A stretch of DNA of 64,000 bases from Opitutaceae bacterium (lineage in GTDB: Bacteria > Verrucomicrobiota > Verrucomicrobiia > Opitutales > Opitutaceae): NCBI GenBank assembly GCA_030693515.1, contig JAUYAK010000072.1, positions 1 to 64,000 of the forward strand, in the 5' to 3' direction. The notes beneath the pieces are model-generated. The model was not told the origin of the DNA. It saw only the letters and a list, made by a program, of their open reading frames with translations, and searched no databases. This document shows, piece after piece, positions 31,726 to 40,129 of this stretch. Position 1 is the first letter of the stretch. Every line of letters begins with the position of its first letter. A program made the position numbers and the translations under genes.

Positions 31726-33918
31726 TCACTCCACCAGCGCCTGCGTCCGGCGCACGAGGTCGAGGAATTCCGCGCGGTAGCCGCCGAGGTCGTCGCTGTC
31801 GGCCGTGGCGGCGGCGCTCCACCGGAGCGTGTCCGCGATCGTCGCGGCGCCGCGGTGCGGCGAGCCGCGCAGAATCATGCCGTAGTGGGCGACAGCGGCG
31901 GCGAAACGGAAATCCGCGCTCGCCTGCGCGAAGGGCGTGCGCGCATCGGCCAGCGGAAAGTCGAGCTTCCGGCTGAAGAAGCCGCCGGGCCGCTTGTAGT
32001 GCACCCTCACTTTTAGCAACTCGCCGCGGGCTTGGTCGGCGCCGGGCGCAGGGACGATTTCGTAGAGGGCCGTGAGTGTGTGGCCCGCGCCGATTTCACC
32101 GGCGTCGGGGCGATCCGCGGCGAAGTCTTCGCGGCGGAGCAGGCGGTTTTCGTAGCCGATGAGGCGGTGGCTCGCGACCTTGGCCGGGTTGAACTCGACC
32201 TGCACTTTCACGTCCTTAGCGATGGTGTGGAGCGTGCCGCTGACCTGCCCGACGAGGAGCGTCTCGGCCTCGCGGAGGGTCTCGATGTAGCCGTGATGGC
32301 CGTGGCCGTGACCCGCGAGATGCTCGAGCATGGGATCCTCGTAGTCGCCCATGCCGAAGCCGAGCGCCGTCAGGTTAATCCCGGAGGCCGCCTGTTCAGC
32401 GACGAGCTGCACCAGTTCGGCCTCGCCGGTGGTGCCGACGTTGAAGTCGCCGTCGGTGCAAAGGATGACGCGGTTGAGGCCGTTGGGCGCAAAGTGCGCG
32501 CGCGCGAGGTCGTAGGCGAGCCGTAGGCCGGAGCCGCCGTTGGTCGAGCCACCGGTCGTGAGCGCATCGAGGGCGTGCAGGATTTCGGGCGCACGCGCGA
32601 CCGGCGTCGAGGGCAGCGCCACGCCGGAATCGCCCGCATACGTGACGATGGCCACGCGATCATCGGGGCGGAGCCGGCCGACCAGCAGGCGCAGCGCCTG
32701 GCGGACGAGCGGCAGCTTGTTGGGCTGGTTCATCGAGCCGGAGACATCGACGAGGAAGACGAGGCTGGCGACCGGGCGCGCGGCGACCGCGACGTCGCGG
32801 GCCTTGAGACCGATCCGCACGAGCCGGTGCCCAGGCGTCCACGGGGCCTCGGCCACCTCGAGGGCGGCGGCCAGGGGCGCATCGCTGCCCGCCGGCGGCG
32901 GCGCGTAGCGGAAAGGAAAATAGTTCAACAACTCCTCGATGCGCACGGCCTCCCGGGGTGGCGGCGTGCCGTGGAGCAAAATGCGGCGGACCTGCGAGTA
33001 GCTGGCGGTATCGACGTGGATCGCCAAGGCCGACACCGGCTGCCGCGCCGTGCCCACGAAATCGTTGTCACCCACGGGCGCGAGCAATGGGGCTCCGCGG
33101 CCGAAGCGCGCGCCGGGTGGCGGCGGTGGTCTCACCTCGCGCGAATCGATCAGGGCGCGGCCGCTCGCCGGGCCGCCGACGGCGAGCCGGCTCGCGCGCA
33201 CGGTGAAAGTCGGCAGCCGCACGATCTCGCCGGGCGCGGAGGCGCGCGGCCCGGCATGCGCGACCGAGCCGAAACTGCCGGGCGGCACCACGAGGTTGCC
33301 CCACGCCACCTGCGGCGTGATCGGCGCGTGGAACGGCGGGGGCGTCGCAAACGTGAGCCGCAGCCGCGGCGAGGTCAGCTCCGCGCGAGGAAACAAATCC
33401 ACCGCCGGCCTCAGCTCGGTCGTCGTCGCCGCGAGCGTGTGGGTGAACTCGAGGGGATTCTCGGGCTCGGTCGGCTCCGGCGCGACCGCCAGGAGTTCAC
33501 CGGTCAGCGGCGCGGAGCCCTCCCACGCGTTCACGGACGCGGACGAGGTCGCTGTATGCACCATCGTCGTCAGGGTCGCGCCGGGCCGGCGCGGCTCAGG
33601 CCGCGGGCTCAACACGACGAACACCGCGAAGCACGCCGCGGCCAGTCCGCCGATGAGGAAGTAGGCCAGCGGAAACTCCAACAGCCGCCCTCGGCAGGAC
33701 CCGCGTGCCGCGGCGCGCACGGCCGGCAGCGCCTCGGTGGCGAGCGCGGCCTCGAGGTTGTCCGCGGTCTCGCGGATCTCCGCGACGGCGGCCCGCAGGG
33801 CCGGATCGCGGCGCAGCGCGGCCTCGACCGCAGCGTGGTCGGCGGCGGGCAGTTCGCCCAGCGCGTAGGCGGTCAGGCGCGGGTCGTCAGCCGCAAGCTC
33901 GGGGTCGTCGGCGTTCAT
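31726..33918 (-). CDS. VWA-domain protein (YfbK-like) with anti-sigma-like N-terminus
   Basis: A 730-residue protein. Residues 10-60 (LTAYALGELPAADHAAVEAAL) look like the short cytoplasmic domain of ECF anti-sigma factors. A TM helix follows (about 82-103), then a Pro-rich region with the motif EIVRLPTFTV (231-240). Residues 295-385 fit the vWF_A N-terminal domain, the VWA domain begins at FLVDVSGSMN (388-397, MIDAS DxSGS), and the C-terminus fits the YfbK_C (DUF3520) domain. It follows an ECF gene by 12 bases, so it may control that sigma factor. Confidence 0.88.
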   Translation of the reverse strand: MNADDPELAADDPRLTAYALGELPAADHAAVEAALRRDPALRAAVAEIRETADNLEAALATEALPAVRAAARGSCRGRLLEFPLAYFLIGGLAAACFAVFVVLSPRPEPRRPGATLTTMVHTATSSASVNAWEGSAPLTGELLAVAPEPTEPENPLEFTHTLAATTTELRPAVDLFPRAELTSPRLRLTFATPPPFHAPITPQVAWGNLVVPPGSFGSVAHAGPRASAPGEIVRLPTFTVRASRLAVGGPASGRALIDSREVRPPPPPGARFGRGAPLLAPVGDNDFVGTARQPVSALAIHVDTASYSQVRRILLHGTPPPREAVRIEELLNYFPFRYAPPPAGSDAPLAAALEVAEAPWTPGHRLVRIGLKARDVAVAARPVASLVFLVDVSGSMNQPNKLPLVRQALRLLVGRLRPDDRVAIVTYAGDSGVALPSTPVARAPEILHALDALTTGGSTNGGSGLRLAYDLARAHFAPNGLNRVILCTDGDFNVGTTGEAELVQLVAEQAASGINLTALGFGMGDYEDPMLEHLAGHGHGHHGYIETLREAETLLVGQVSGTLHTIAKDVKVQVEFNPAKVASHRLIGYENRLLRREDFAADRPDAGEIGAGHTLTALYEIVPAPGADQARGELLKVRVHYKRPGGFFSRKLDFPLADARTPFAQASADFRFAAAVAHYGMILRGSPHRGAATIADTLRWSAAATADSDDLGGYRAEFLDLVRRTQALVE

Positions 33919-33930
33919 CGGTGTCGGTCG

Positions 33931-34473
33931 TCAGGGCCGCTGCGCGGCGAATTCCGCGCGCAGGCGCGCGACGGCGGTGTGGATGAGGAAGCCCACGTTG
34001 GTCACCGAGAGCGCGGTGATGCGGGAGATTTCCTTGTAGCTGAAACCATTTTGAAACTTGAGCCGCACGACCTCCTGCTGGTTGGCGGGCAACCGCTCGA
34101 TCAGGCCGACGATCGCGGCGTGGATCTCCGCTTGCTCGAGCGCGCGGCCCGGGCGCGGCTCGGCGGCGCGGACGCGCTCCATCTGGCCCTCGGCGAAACG
34201 CATCACGCGACCCTCCTTGCGCAGCACGTCCAGCGCGCGGTGGCGGCACACGGTGAACAGCCACTCGACCGCATGCCCGTCGACGGCCGCGAGCGGCTGG
34301 CCCATGAGTTTGACGAAAGTGTCCTGCACCACATCGCGGGCGCGCTCCGCATCGCCGGCGAGCAGGCGCGTGGCGTAGCGGAGGAGCGGCGCGTGATGTT
34401 CCGCGAAGGTGCGTTCCAGAAAAACGGTGGCTTCATGCGACGTAACCCGAGCGTTCGGGGATTCGAGGGACAT
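33931..34473 (-). CDS. ECF sigma factor
   Basis: A 180-residue sigma-70-family factor. Region 2 includes LLRYATRLLAGDAERARDVVQDTFVKL and WLFTVCRHRALDVLRK; region 4 includes IERLPANQQEVVRLKFQNGF, SYKEISRITALSVTNVGFLI. It lies directly upstream of the VWA protein with an anti-sigma-like N-terminus and the gap is 12 bases, so the two form a unit. The regulon is unknown. The start at 34473 has no closer alternative. Confidence 0.9.
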   Translation of the reverse strand: MSLESPNARVTSHEATVFLERTFAEHHAPLLRYATRLLAGDAERARDVVQDTFVKLMGQPLAAVDGHAVEWLFTVCRHRALDVLRKEGRVMRFAEGQMERVRAAEPRPGRALEQAEIHAAIVGLIERLPANQQEVVRLKFQNGFSYKEISRITALSVTNVGFLIHTAVARLRAEFAAQRP

Positions 34474-34558
34474 GAGGGTTCTCCTGATCTACGCGTGAGG
34501 CACGGGATTCTTAGAAAAGATTTTTGCCTGCGGGGCGAGCCGAGGTTTGCGTGGCGCC

Positions 34559-36193
34559 ATGCTTATCAGCCCCCCGGCCTCCCTCCGCCCCACGCTGGCG
34601 ACAGTCCTGATTCTGATCGGCGTAACGTTGGGCGCGGCAGGCTGCGCCCAGCGCGAGACCTCCGTCGAGGAGGGCATCCGCACCAAGACCCTGCTCGTGG
34701 GCAACCAAAACGAGCCGGCGACGTTCGACCCGCATCTCTGCGACTCCTCGACCGAGGTTTACCTCATCGCCGCGCTCTTCGAGGGCCTCACCGTATTTGA
34801 CGAAAAGACCGCCGCCGCCGCGCCCGGCACCGCGGAGCGCTGGGAGGTCTCGCCCGACGGGTTGGTTTACACCTTTCACCTGCGCGCCAATGCCAAGTGG
34901 TCGAACGGCGACCGCGTGACCGCGCGGGATTTCGCGTGGTCGTTCGAGCGGTTTCTGTCGCCGGGGCTCGCGTCTCCCTACGCCTACATGCTCTGGCCCA
35001 TCCGCGGCGCCGAGGCGTTCACCGCGGGCAAGGCGAAGGATTTTTCCGCCGTGGGCATCGAGGCGCTCGGCGACACCGCGCTGCGCCTGACTCTCGCCCA
35101 GCCGGCGCCGCACATCCTCACGATCCTGGCGACCGCGATGCCCCTGCACCGCGCGTCGGTCGAGCAGGCGGGCGGCGTCGGCGACCGCACCTCGCCGTGG
35201 GCGCGGCCCGGCAAGCTCGTGGGCAACGGCGCCTTCACGCTCGCGGAGTGGCGCCCCGGCGCGCACGTGATCGCCGCCAAAAATCCGCACTACTGGGGCG
35301 CCGCCACCAATCGCCTGAAGCGCGTCGTCTTCCTCCCCATCGAGAAATCCGACACGGAGGAACTCAACTTCCGCGCCGGGCAGCTGCACGTCACCTTCGA
35401 CGTGCCGCCCACGAAGATCCCGGTCTATCGCGCCGAGGCCCCGGAGCGCCTGCGGCTCGATCCGCAGCTCTCGACCTTCTACGTGAACTTCAACGCCACC
35501 AAGCCGCCGTTCACCGATGCGCGCGTCCGCCGCGCCTTCGCGCTCGCCCTCGACCGCGCCGCGATTGCCGCGACGGTCTTCAATGGAGCGCGCGAGCCCG
35601 CGCGCACGCTCGTGCCGCCCAGCTGCGGCGGCTACACCGGCCCTGCGGGCCAGCGCGACGACTTTGCCGCCGCGCGCGAACTGCTCGCCGCCGCGGGTTT
35701 TCCCGGCGGAAAGAATTTCCCCGCCTTACCCATGCTCGTGCGCAACGACGCCGCGATGCCCAAGGTCGCCGAGGTCATCCAGGCGATGTGGCGGCGCGAA
35801 CTTGGGGTGACGATCACCATCGAGCCCTCCGAGCAGAAAAACTGGATCGAGGCGCAAAACACCCTGCGCCACACGATCGCGATCCGGGGCTGGACGGCGG
35901 ATTTCCCGGACCCGACCAATTTCCTCGATCCTTTCCGCGGCGGTGTCGGCGGCAATTCGAGCGGCTGGGCCAACCCGGCGTTTGACCGCCTGCTCGACCA
36001 AGCCGCGACCGCGCTCGATCCCGCCGCGCGCTTTGCGCTGCTGCGCCAAGCCGAGGCGCTGCTGCTCGAAGACGCAGGGCTGGCGCCGCTCTACCACGGC
36101 GCGCGCACCTACCTCATCCACCCCGCCGTGAAGAACTGGGAGCCGGCCCCGATGGGCATCCACCGCTATCAACTCATCGAGCTGTGGAATTGA
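34559..36193 (+). CDS. OppA-type peptide-binding lipoprotein
   Basis: A 544-residue solute-binding protein (SBP_bac_5). A lipobox GAAGC puts the lipidated cysteine at 29. Family landmarks are EPATFDPHLCDSSTEVYLIAALFEGL, WSNGDRVTARDFAWSFERFL, NGAFTLAEWRPG and DARVRRAFALALDR. It should bind oligopeptides for an ABC importer, but no opp permease or ATPase genes are adjacent. The ATG at 34559 was preferred over a TTG at 34547. It is divergent from the ECF gene. Confidence 0.92.
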   Translation: MLISPPASLRPTLATVLILIGVTLGAAGCAQRETSVEEGIRTKTLLVGNQNEPATFDPHLCDSSTEVYLIAALFEGLTVFDEKTAAAAPGTAERWEVSPDGLVYTFHLRANAKWSNGDRVTARDFAWSFERFLSPGLASPYAYMLWPIRGAEAFTAGKAKDFSAVGIEALGDTALRLTLAQPAPHILTILATAMPLHRASVEQAGGVGDRTSPWARPGKLVGNGAFTLAEWRPGAHVIAAKNPHYWGAATNRLKRVVFLPIEKSDTEELNFRAGQLHVTFDVPPTKIPVYRAEAPERLRLDPQLSTFYVNFNATKPPFTDARVRRAFALALDRAAIAATVFNGAREPARTLVPPSCGGYTGPAGQRDDFAAARELLAAAGFPGGKNFPALPMLVRNDAAMPKVAEVIQAMWRRELGVTITIEPSEQKNWIEAQNTLRHTIAIRGWTADFPDPTNFLDPFRGGVGGNSSGWANPAFDRLLDQAATALDPAARFALLRQAEALLLEDAGLAPLYHGARTYLIHPAVKNWEPAPMGIHRYQLIELWN

Positions 36194-36244
36194 GGCCGCG
36201 ATTTCGTTGTCGAAGCCGTCTTCGCCCCCTCTCATTCTCCGGCC

Positions 36245-36712
36245 ATGCGTTTCCTTGCTTGCCTCCTGCTGATTGCGTTGCCGGCCCGCGCCGCCGCGGC
36301 GGAGGCCGAGTTCGTCCGCGTCTGGCCCGGCTGGCGCGCGGCGGAAACGTTCGAGCGCATCGGTGAATATTTCGGCGGCAGCGAGCCCTCCACCCGCGAA
36401 CCCATCCTCCGCACGCAACCCGCCACGCGCGACGGCTACTATTTTCTCGTGCGCATAAAGACCGCCGCGGCCGTGCCTGGGGCGAAGTTCGCCCTCAGCG
36501 TCATCCGCCCCGATCACCCGGAAGCGAAGGTCTTCACGTTTCCCGCCGCGTTGACGGGCAAGGAGACCGTTTTCCATCTCGGCCTCACCGGCGCCGATTG
36601 GCCGGGCGGCGGAAGCGCCCATCCCCTCGCGTGGAAAGTCGCGCTCCTCACCGCCGACGGCCGCACGCTCGCCGAGCACAAGAGCTTCCTGTGGGAAAAA
36701 CCGGCGAAGTGA
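36245..36712 (+). CDS. Hypothetical exported protein
   Basis: A 155-residue protein with a signal peptide (MRFLACLLLIALPARAAAA). The mature part looks beta-rich (FVRVWPGWRAAETFERIGEYFGG, GYYFLVRIKTAA, KFALSVIRP) and ends LAEHKSFLWE. I do not recognise the family. Its stop overlaps the GTG start of the OGG gene (GTGA), so the two are co-translated, an odd pairing of an exported protein with a DNA-repair enzyme. Confidence 0.7.
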   Translation: MRFLACLLLIALPARAAAAEAEFVRVWPGWRAAETFERIGEYFGGSEPSTREPILRTQPATRDGYYFLVRIKTAAAVPGAKFALSVIRPDHPEAKVFTFPAALTGKETVFHLGLTGADWPGGGSAHPLAWKVALLTADGRTLAEHKSFLWEKPAK

Positions 36713-37626
36713 GCGAATGGTCCGCGTGGCAGCCGCTCGCGGGCGGTCTCACGCTTTCCGACGCCGTCCTCGCCGAGACGCTTGATGGCGGTCAGGCCTT
36801 CCGCTGGCACCGCCAGGCCGACGGCACCTGGATCGGCGTGTGGGGCGAGTGCGTGGCGCACGTGCAGCGCGAGGCCACGGGCCGCATCACGTGGCGCGCC
36901 CCGGGGCCGCTGGCCGGCCGCGTCGCCGCGGCGCTCCCGGTTTATCTCGGGCTCGATCGCAATTTTGCAGCGCTCACCGACACGCTGCCGTGGCGCAGCG
37001 ACCCGCATGTCGCGCACTGCCTCGCGGCGTTTCCCGGCCTGCGGATTTTGCGGCAGCCCTTTGGCGAGACGCTCCTCGGATTCCTTTGCAGCGCGACGAA
37101 GCAGATCGTCCAGATCAAGCAGATGATCGCCCTGCTGGCCGAGCGCCACGGCGCACCCGTGGCGGGGCACGTTGGGGTCAACACGATTCACCGTCTCCCG
37201 ACTTGGCGCGAACTTGCTCTGATTCCCGAGCCCGATCTCCGCGCGTGCCAACTCGGCTTCCGCGCACGCTATATCGCGGAGACCGCGCAGTGGATCGCGG
37301 CGCGTCCCGGCTGGCTGGAGGAAACCGAAGCCGCGCCCTACCCGCTCGCCAAGGAACGCCTCTGCTTGCTGCCCGGTGTCGGCGAAAAAGTCGCGGATTG
37401 CGTGCTCCTTTTCGGCGCCGGGCGCCTGGAAGCGTTTCCCGTCGATACCTGGATTCTGAAGGCCCTCGCGCGCCGCTACGGCCTGGCGGATTGGCGGCCT
37501 GCACAGGTCGCGCACTTCGGCCGCGCGCACTTCGGGCCGCTCGCGGGGCTGGCGCAGCAGTTTCTCTTCGCCTACGAGCGTGCGGCCGCGCGCTTGGACC
37601 AGAGCCAGGCCCACGGGAAAAAATAA
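36709..37626 (+). CDS. 8-oxoguanine DNA glycosylase (OGG1-like)
   Basis: A 305-residue glycosylase/lyase for 8-oxoguanine. The GTG at 36709 was chosen because the conserved fold begins right after it and it overlaps the previous stop. Landmarks: AETLDGGQAFRWHRQ (22-36), the helix-hairpin-helix LPGVGEKVADC with catalytic K227, and D246 in FPVDTW. The asparagine triplet of the OGG1 CSSNNN segment is replaced by TKQ (CSATKQIVQI), which should change the contact to the base opposite the lesion. The 3' end overlaps the next gene by 55 bases tail to tail. Confidence 0.88.
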   Translation: MSEWSAWQPLAGGLTLSDAVLAETLDGGQAFRWHRQADGTWIGVWGECVAHVQREATGRITWRAPGPLAGRVAAALPVYLGLDRNFAALTDTLPWRSDPHVAHCLAAFPGLRILRQPFGETLLGFLCSATKQIVQIKQMIALLAERHGAPVAGHVGVNTIHRLPTWRELALIPEPDLRACQLGFRARYIAETAQWIAARPGWLEETEAAPYPLAKERLCLLPGVGEKVADCVLLFGAGRLEAFPVDTWILKALARRYGLADWRPAQVAHFGRAHFGPLAGLAQQFLFAYERAAARLDQSQAHGKK

Positions 37627-38288
37627 ACCGCATAAACGACGGCATAGACGGCGAAATTATCCAGGCCCGCGAAGTGGGCGCCCGCAAAGAAGAAGATCAG
37701 CAGATGCATGCGGACGACGTTCTTGTAGGGGGCGAGGAGCGCTCCGTCGTTACGCACGGCCTTGGGGCGTGCCTTGGCCTGCTTCGCCGCCGGTTTCGGC
37801 ACCCGCCGGAAAGCCGACCGCTCGGCTAAAAACGCCACCGGCAGCCAGACCCAGTAGCGCGCCACCACCTCCGCGTAGGTCGCCCAGCCAGGCAGGCCCC
37901 GCCCTGGCTCAATCGGAAAAAACGAGGCGAGAAACACGGAGTGCCCGAAGTGAAACCCGCCGAAATGCACCGTGAAAAACGCGAGCAGGAAAAGCCCGCC
38001 CAGCACTGAAATCGCCCCCGCCGGGATCGCGTCGCCCAACGACGCGGCGACGAACCCCCGATCGCGCCAGATCTGTGGCAGCCGCACGATGGCCGGCCCG
38101 GCGATGCTCCAAACAATCAGGGTGAAGCCGACCACGAGGCTGGAGAGCCACAGGCTCCACACGAGGTCCGTTGTCTGCCAGCCTTTCAGCCAGGCGAGGA
38201 GCAGACCGGCGGCAAAGCCGGCGGCATCAAGCCAGCCGGGCGGAGCCACCGCGGATTTGTCGTCAGGCTGCGAGACCGACACGCTCAC
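37572..38288 (-). CDS. Hypothetical integral membrane protein
   Basis: A protein of about 238 residues with five or six TM helices (for example LDAAGFAAGLLLAWL, LWLSSLVVGFTLIVWSIAG, ISVLGGLFLLAFFTVHFGGFHFGH, and the C-terminal YAVVYAVYFFPWAWLW). His-rich loops (HFGGFHFGHSVF, MHLLIFFFAGAHF) could bind metal. It is possibly related to DUF6498, but I am not certain. The GTG at 38288 was chosen just after the VOC stop; a GTG at 38282 is also possible. Its last 18 codons overlap the OGG gene on the other strand. Confidence 0.7.
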   Translation of the reverse strand: MSVSVSQPDDKSAVAPPGWLDAAGFAAGLLLAWLKGWQTTDLVWSLWLSSLVVGFTLIVWSIAGPAIVRLPQIWRDRGFVAASLGDAIPAGAISVLGGLFLLAFFTVHFGGFHFGHSVFLASFFPIEPGRGLPGWATYAEVVARYWVWLPVAFLAERSAFRRVPKPAAKQAKARPKAVRNDGALLAPYKNVVRMHLLIFFFAGAHFAGLDNFAVYAVVYAVYFFPWAWLWSKRAAARS

Positions 38289-38289
38289 T

Positions 38290-38670
38290 TCACTTCGCGC
38301 GCTGGATGAGCTCCACCTCGTAGCCTTCGGGCGCATCGATGAAGGCGATGGTCGAGCCGCTACTCGTGGGCGTAGGGCCATCGCTGAGCTTGAAGCCGCG
38401 CTGCTCAAGCCCGCGCGTGAACTCGGCCAGATCCTCCACCTCAAACGCGAGGTGCATGAGGTCCGGCTGCACCTGCACCGCCGGGCTGTGGGGCAACTGG
38501 CAAATCTCGATCTCCTCGTCGCTGTTGGGCGTCGCCAGGAAGACGATCTGGGCGCCGCGCGGCGAGACGCTGCGCCGCGCCACCGTGAGGCCGAGGGCGT
38601 CCTGATAGAACTTCACGGTGCGCTCGATGTCGTTCACGCGCATGCGGGTGTGGAGGAGTTTTTTGACCAT
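38290..38670 (-). CDS. VOC-family protein, glyoxalase I-like
   Basis: A 126-residue vicinal-oxygen-chelate protein close to bacterial lactoylglutathione lyase. The four metal-ligand positions of GloA can be matched: H7 (LLHTRMRV), E55 (EIEICQL), H73 (LMHLAFEV) and E120 (GYEVELIQ). TVKFYQDALGL is the typical first helix. Detoxification of methylglyoxal is the likely role, but other VOC reactions are possible. It is followed within a few bases by the membrane-protein gene. Confidence 0.85.
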   Translation of the reverse strand: MVKKLLHTRMRVNDIERTVKFYQDALGLTVARRSVSPRGAQIVFLATPNSDEEIEICQLPHSPAVQVQPDLMHLAFEVEDLAEFTRGLEQRGFKLSDGPTPTSSGSTIAFIDAPEGYEVELIQRAK

Positions 38671-38759
38671 GCCCGCGATCGTGGGATCGGCGGGATGAAA
38701 CGCAAACCCGGTGTCGCGGCGCGCTCGCCAAAACCGCGCCGGTCGCTTTTCTCGCCGCC

Positions 38760-40040
38760 ATGCCGTCCTCTGACCTGCCCGCCCAGCTCACCGCGTGGCG
38801 TCGCGATTTCCACCGGCACCCGGAGCTGGGATTTTGCGAGTTCCGCACCGCCGCGCGCGTCGCGGGTGAACTCGAAAAACTCGGCTGGCACGTCGCCGCC
38901 GGCGCCGAGGTGATGCGCGCCGAGGCTCGCATGGAGGTCCCGCCCGCCGCCGAAATCGCCGCCGCGCGCGCCGAAGCGCTGCGCGACGGCGCCGATCCCG
39001 CGTGGGTCGCGCGCTTCGGCGATGGGCTCACGGGCGTCGTCGGCACGCTCGACACCGGCCGCCCGGGGCCGACGGTCGCCTTTCGCGTCGACCTGGACGC
39101 ACTCCCCGTCTGCGAGAGCGACGACCCCTCGCACGCGCCCACGCGCGAACATTTTTCCTCCGCCCGGCCCGGCCGCATGCACGCCTGCGGACACGACGGC
39201 CACACGGCCATCGGCCTCGGCCTCGCCGCGACGCTGCCCGCGCTGGCGCGCGATTGGCGCGGCCGGATCAAACTCATCTTCCAACCCGCGGAGGAGGGCT
39301 GCCGGGGCGCCAAGTCGATGGTCGCCGCCGGTGTGCTCGCGGACGTCGATCACTATTTCGCCACGCACCTCGGCATCTCGCTCACCGAGACCGGAGCCGT
39401 GGCCTGTGGCGCCGATCACATCCTCGCCACGGTGAAGCTCGACGCCACGTTTCGCGGCGTGGCCGCGCACGCCGGGGTCGATCCGCACCTCGGGCGCAAC
39501 GCCCTCCTCGCCGCCGCCACCGCCACGGTGCAACTGCATGCCATCGCGCGGCACGGTGCCGGCGCCTCGCGGATCAACGTCGGCCTGCTCGAAGGCGGCT
39601 CCGGCCGCAACGTGATCGCTGATCGGGCGGTGCTAAAACTCGAGGTCCGCGGCGCGACCACGCCCATTTGCCAATGGATGGCTGTCGAGGCGGAGCGCGT
39701 CCTCCGGGCCGCCGCCGCGATGCACGGCGTCGAGGTCGTGGTCGAAAACATGGGCGAGGCCGGCAGCGCGCCCTGTGACGCCGCCGCCCGGGCCGTCGTC
39801 CGCCGCGCGGCGGAGCGCAGCGGCGCGCCGCGCATCGTCGAATTTGCGCCGCTCGGCGGCAGCGAGGATGCCACGCTCATGATGGAGGCGGTGCAGGCCC
39901 GCGGCGGCTCGGCCACCTATCTCATCGTCGGCACGCCGCTGCCCGCCGGGCACCACCATCCGCGCTTCGATCTCGACGAAGCCGCGCTCCCGCGCGCCGT
40001 CGCGCTTCACACCGAAATCGCGCGCGAACTCCTCCAGTAG
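38760..40040 (+). CDS. M20 amidohydrolase, AbgA-like
   Basis: A 426-residue M20 metallopeptidase. It resembles subunit A of p-aminobenzoyl-glutamate hydrolase: WRRDFHRHPELGFCEFRTAARVA at the start, FGDGLTGVVGTLDTGRPGPT, RVDLDALP, the metal motif HACGHDGHTAIG (140-151), FQPAEEG and the late GSEDATLMM. AbgA normally works with AbgB, which is absent here, so substrate and partner are uncertain. It is divergent from the VOC gene and ends in a palindrome with a T-run. Confidence 0.85.
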   Translation: MPSSDLPAQLTAWRRDFHRHPELGFCEFRTAARVAGELEKLGWHVAAGAEVMRAEARMEVPPAAEIAAARAEALRDGADPAWVARFGDGLTGVVGTLDTGRPGPTVAFRVDLDALPVCESDDPSHAPTREHFSSARPGRMHACGHDGHTAIGLGLAATLPALARDWRGRIKLIFQPAEEGCRGAKSMVAAGVLADVDHYFATHLGISLTETGAVACGADHILATVKLDATFRGVAAHAGVDPHLGRNALLAAATATVQLHAIARHGAGASRINVGLLEGGSGRNVIADRAVLKLEVRGATTPICQWMAVEAERVLRAAAAMHGVEVVVENMGEAGSAPCDAAARAVVRRAAERSGAPRIVEFAPLGGSEDATLMMEAVQARGGSATYLIVGTPLPAGHHHPRFDLDEAALPRAVALHTEIARELLQ

Positions 40041-40118
40041 GGCGGGCTGTGACCCGCCCTTTTTTCGCACGCTAAAGTCTATCGCTCATTCCTTGGGCGG
40101 GTCACAGACCCGCCCTAC
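40040..40118. repeat. Paired GGGCGGGTC palindromes; first one doubles as terminator
   Basis: GGGCGGGCTGTGACCCGCCC (40040-40059) overlaps the abgA-like stop and is followed by a T-run to 40065, a good rho-independent terminator. The inverted copy GGGCGGGTCACAGACCCGCC with CTAC lies at 40095-40118, just upstream of the dehydratase gene. The unit and spacing match those at 16096-16164 and 26256-26366. Confidence 0.88.
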
Positions 40119-40129
40119 TGCGCAACCCT

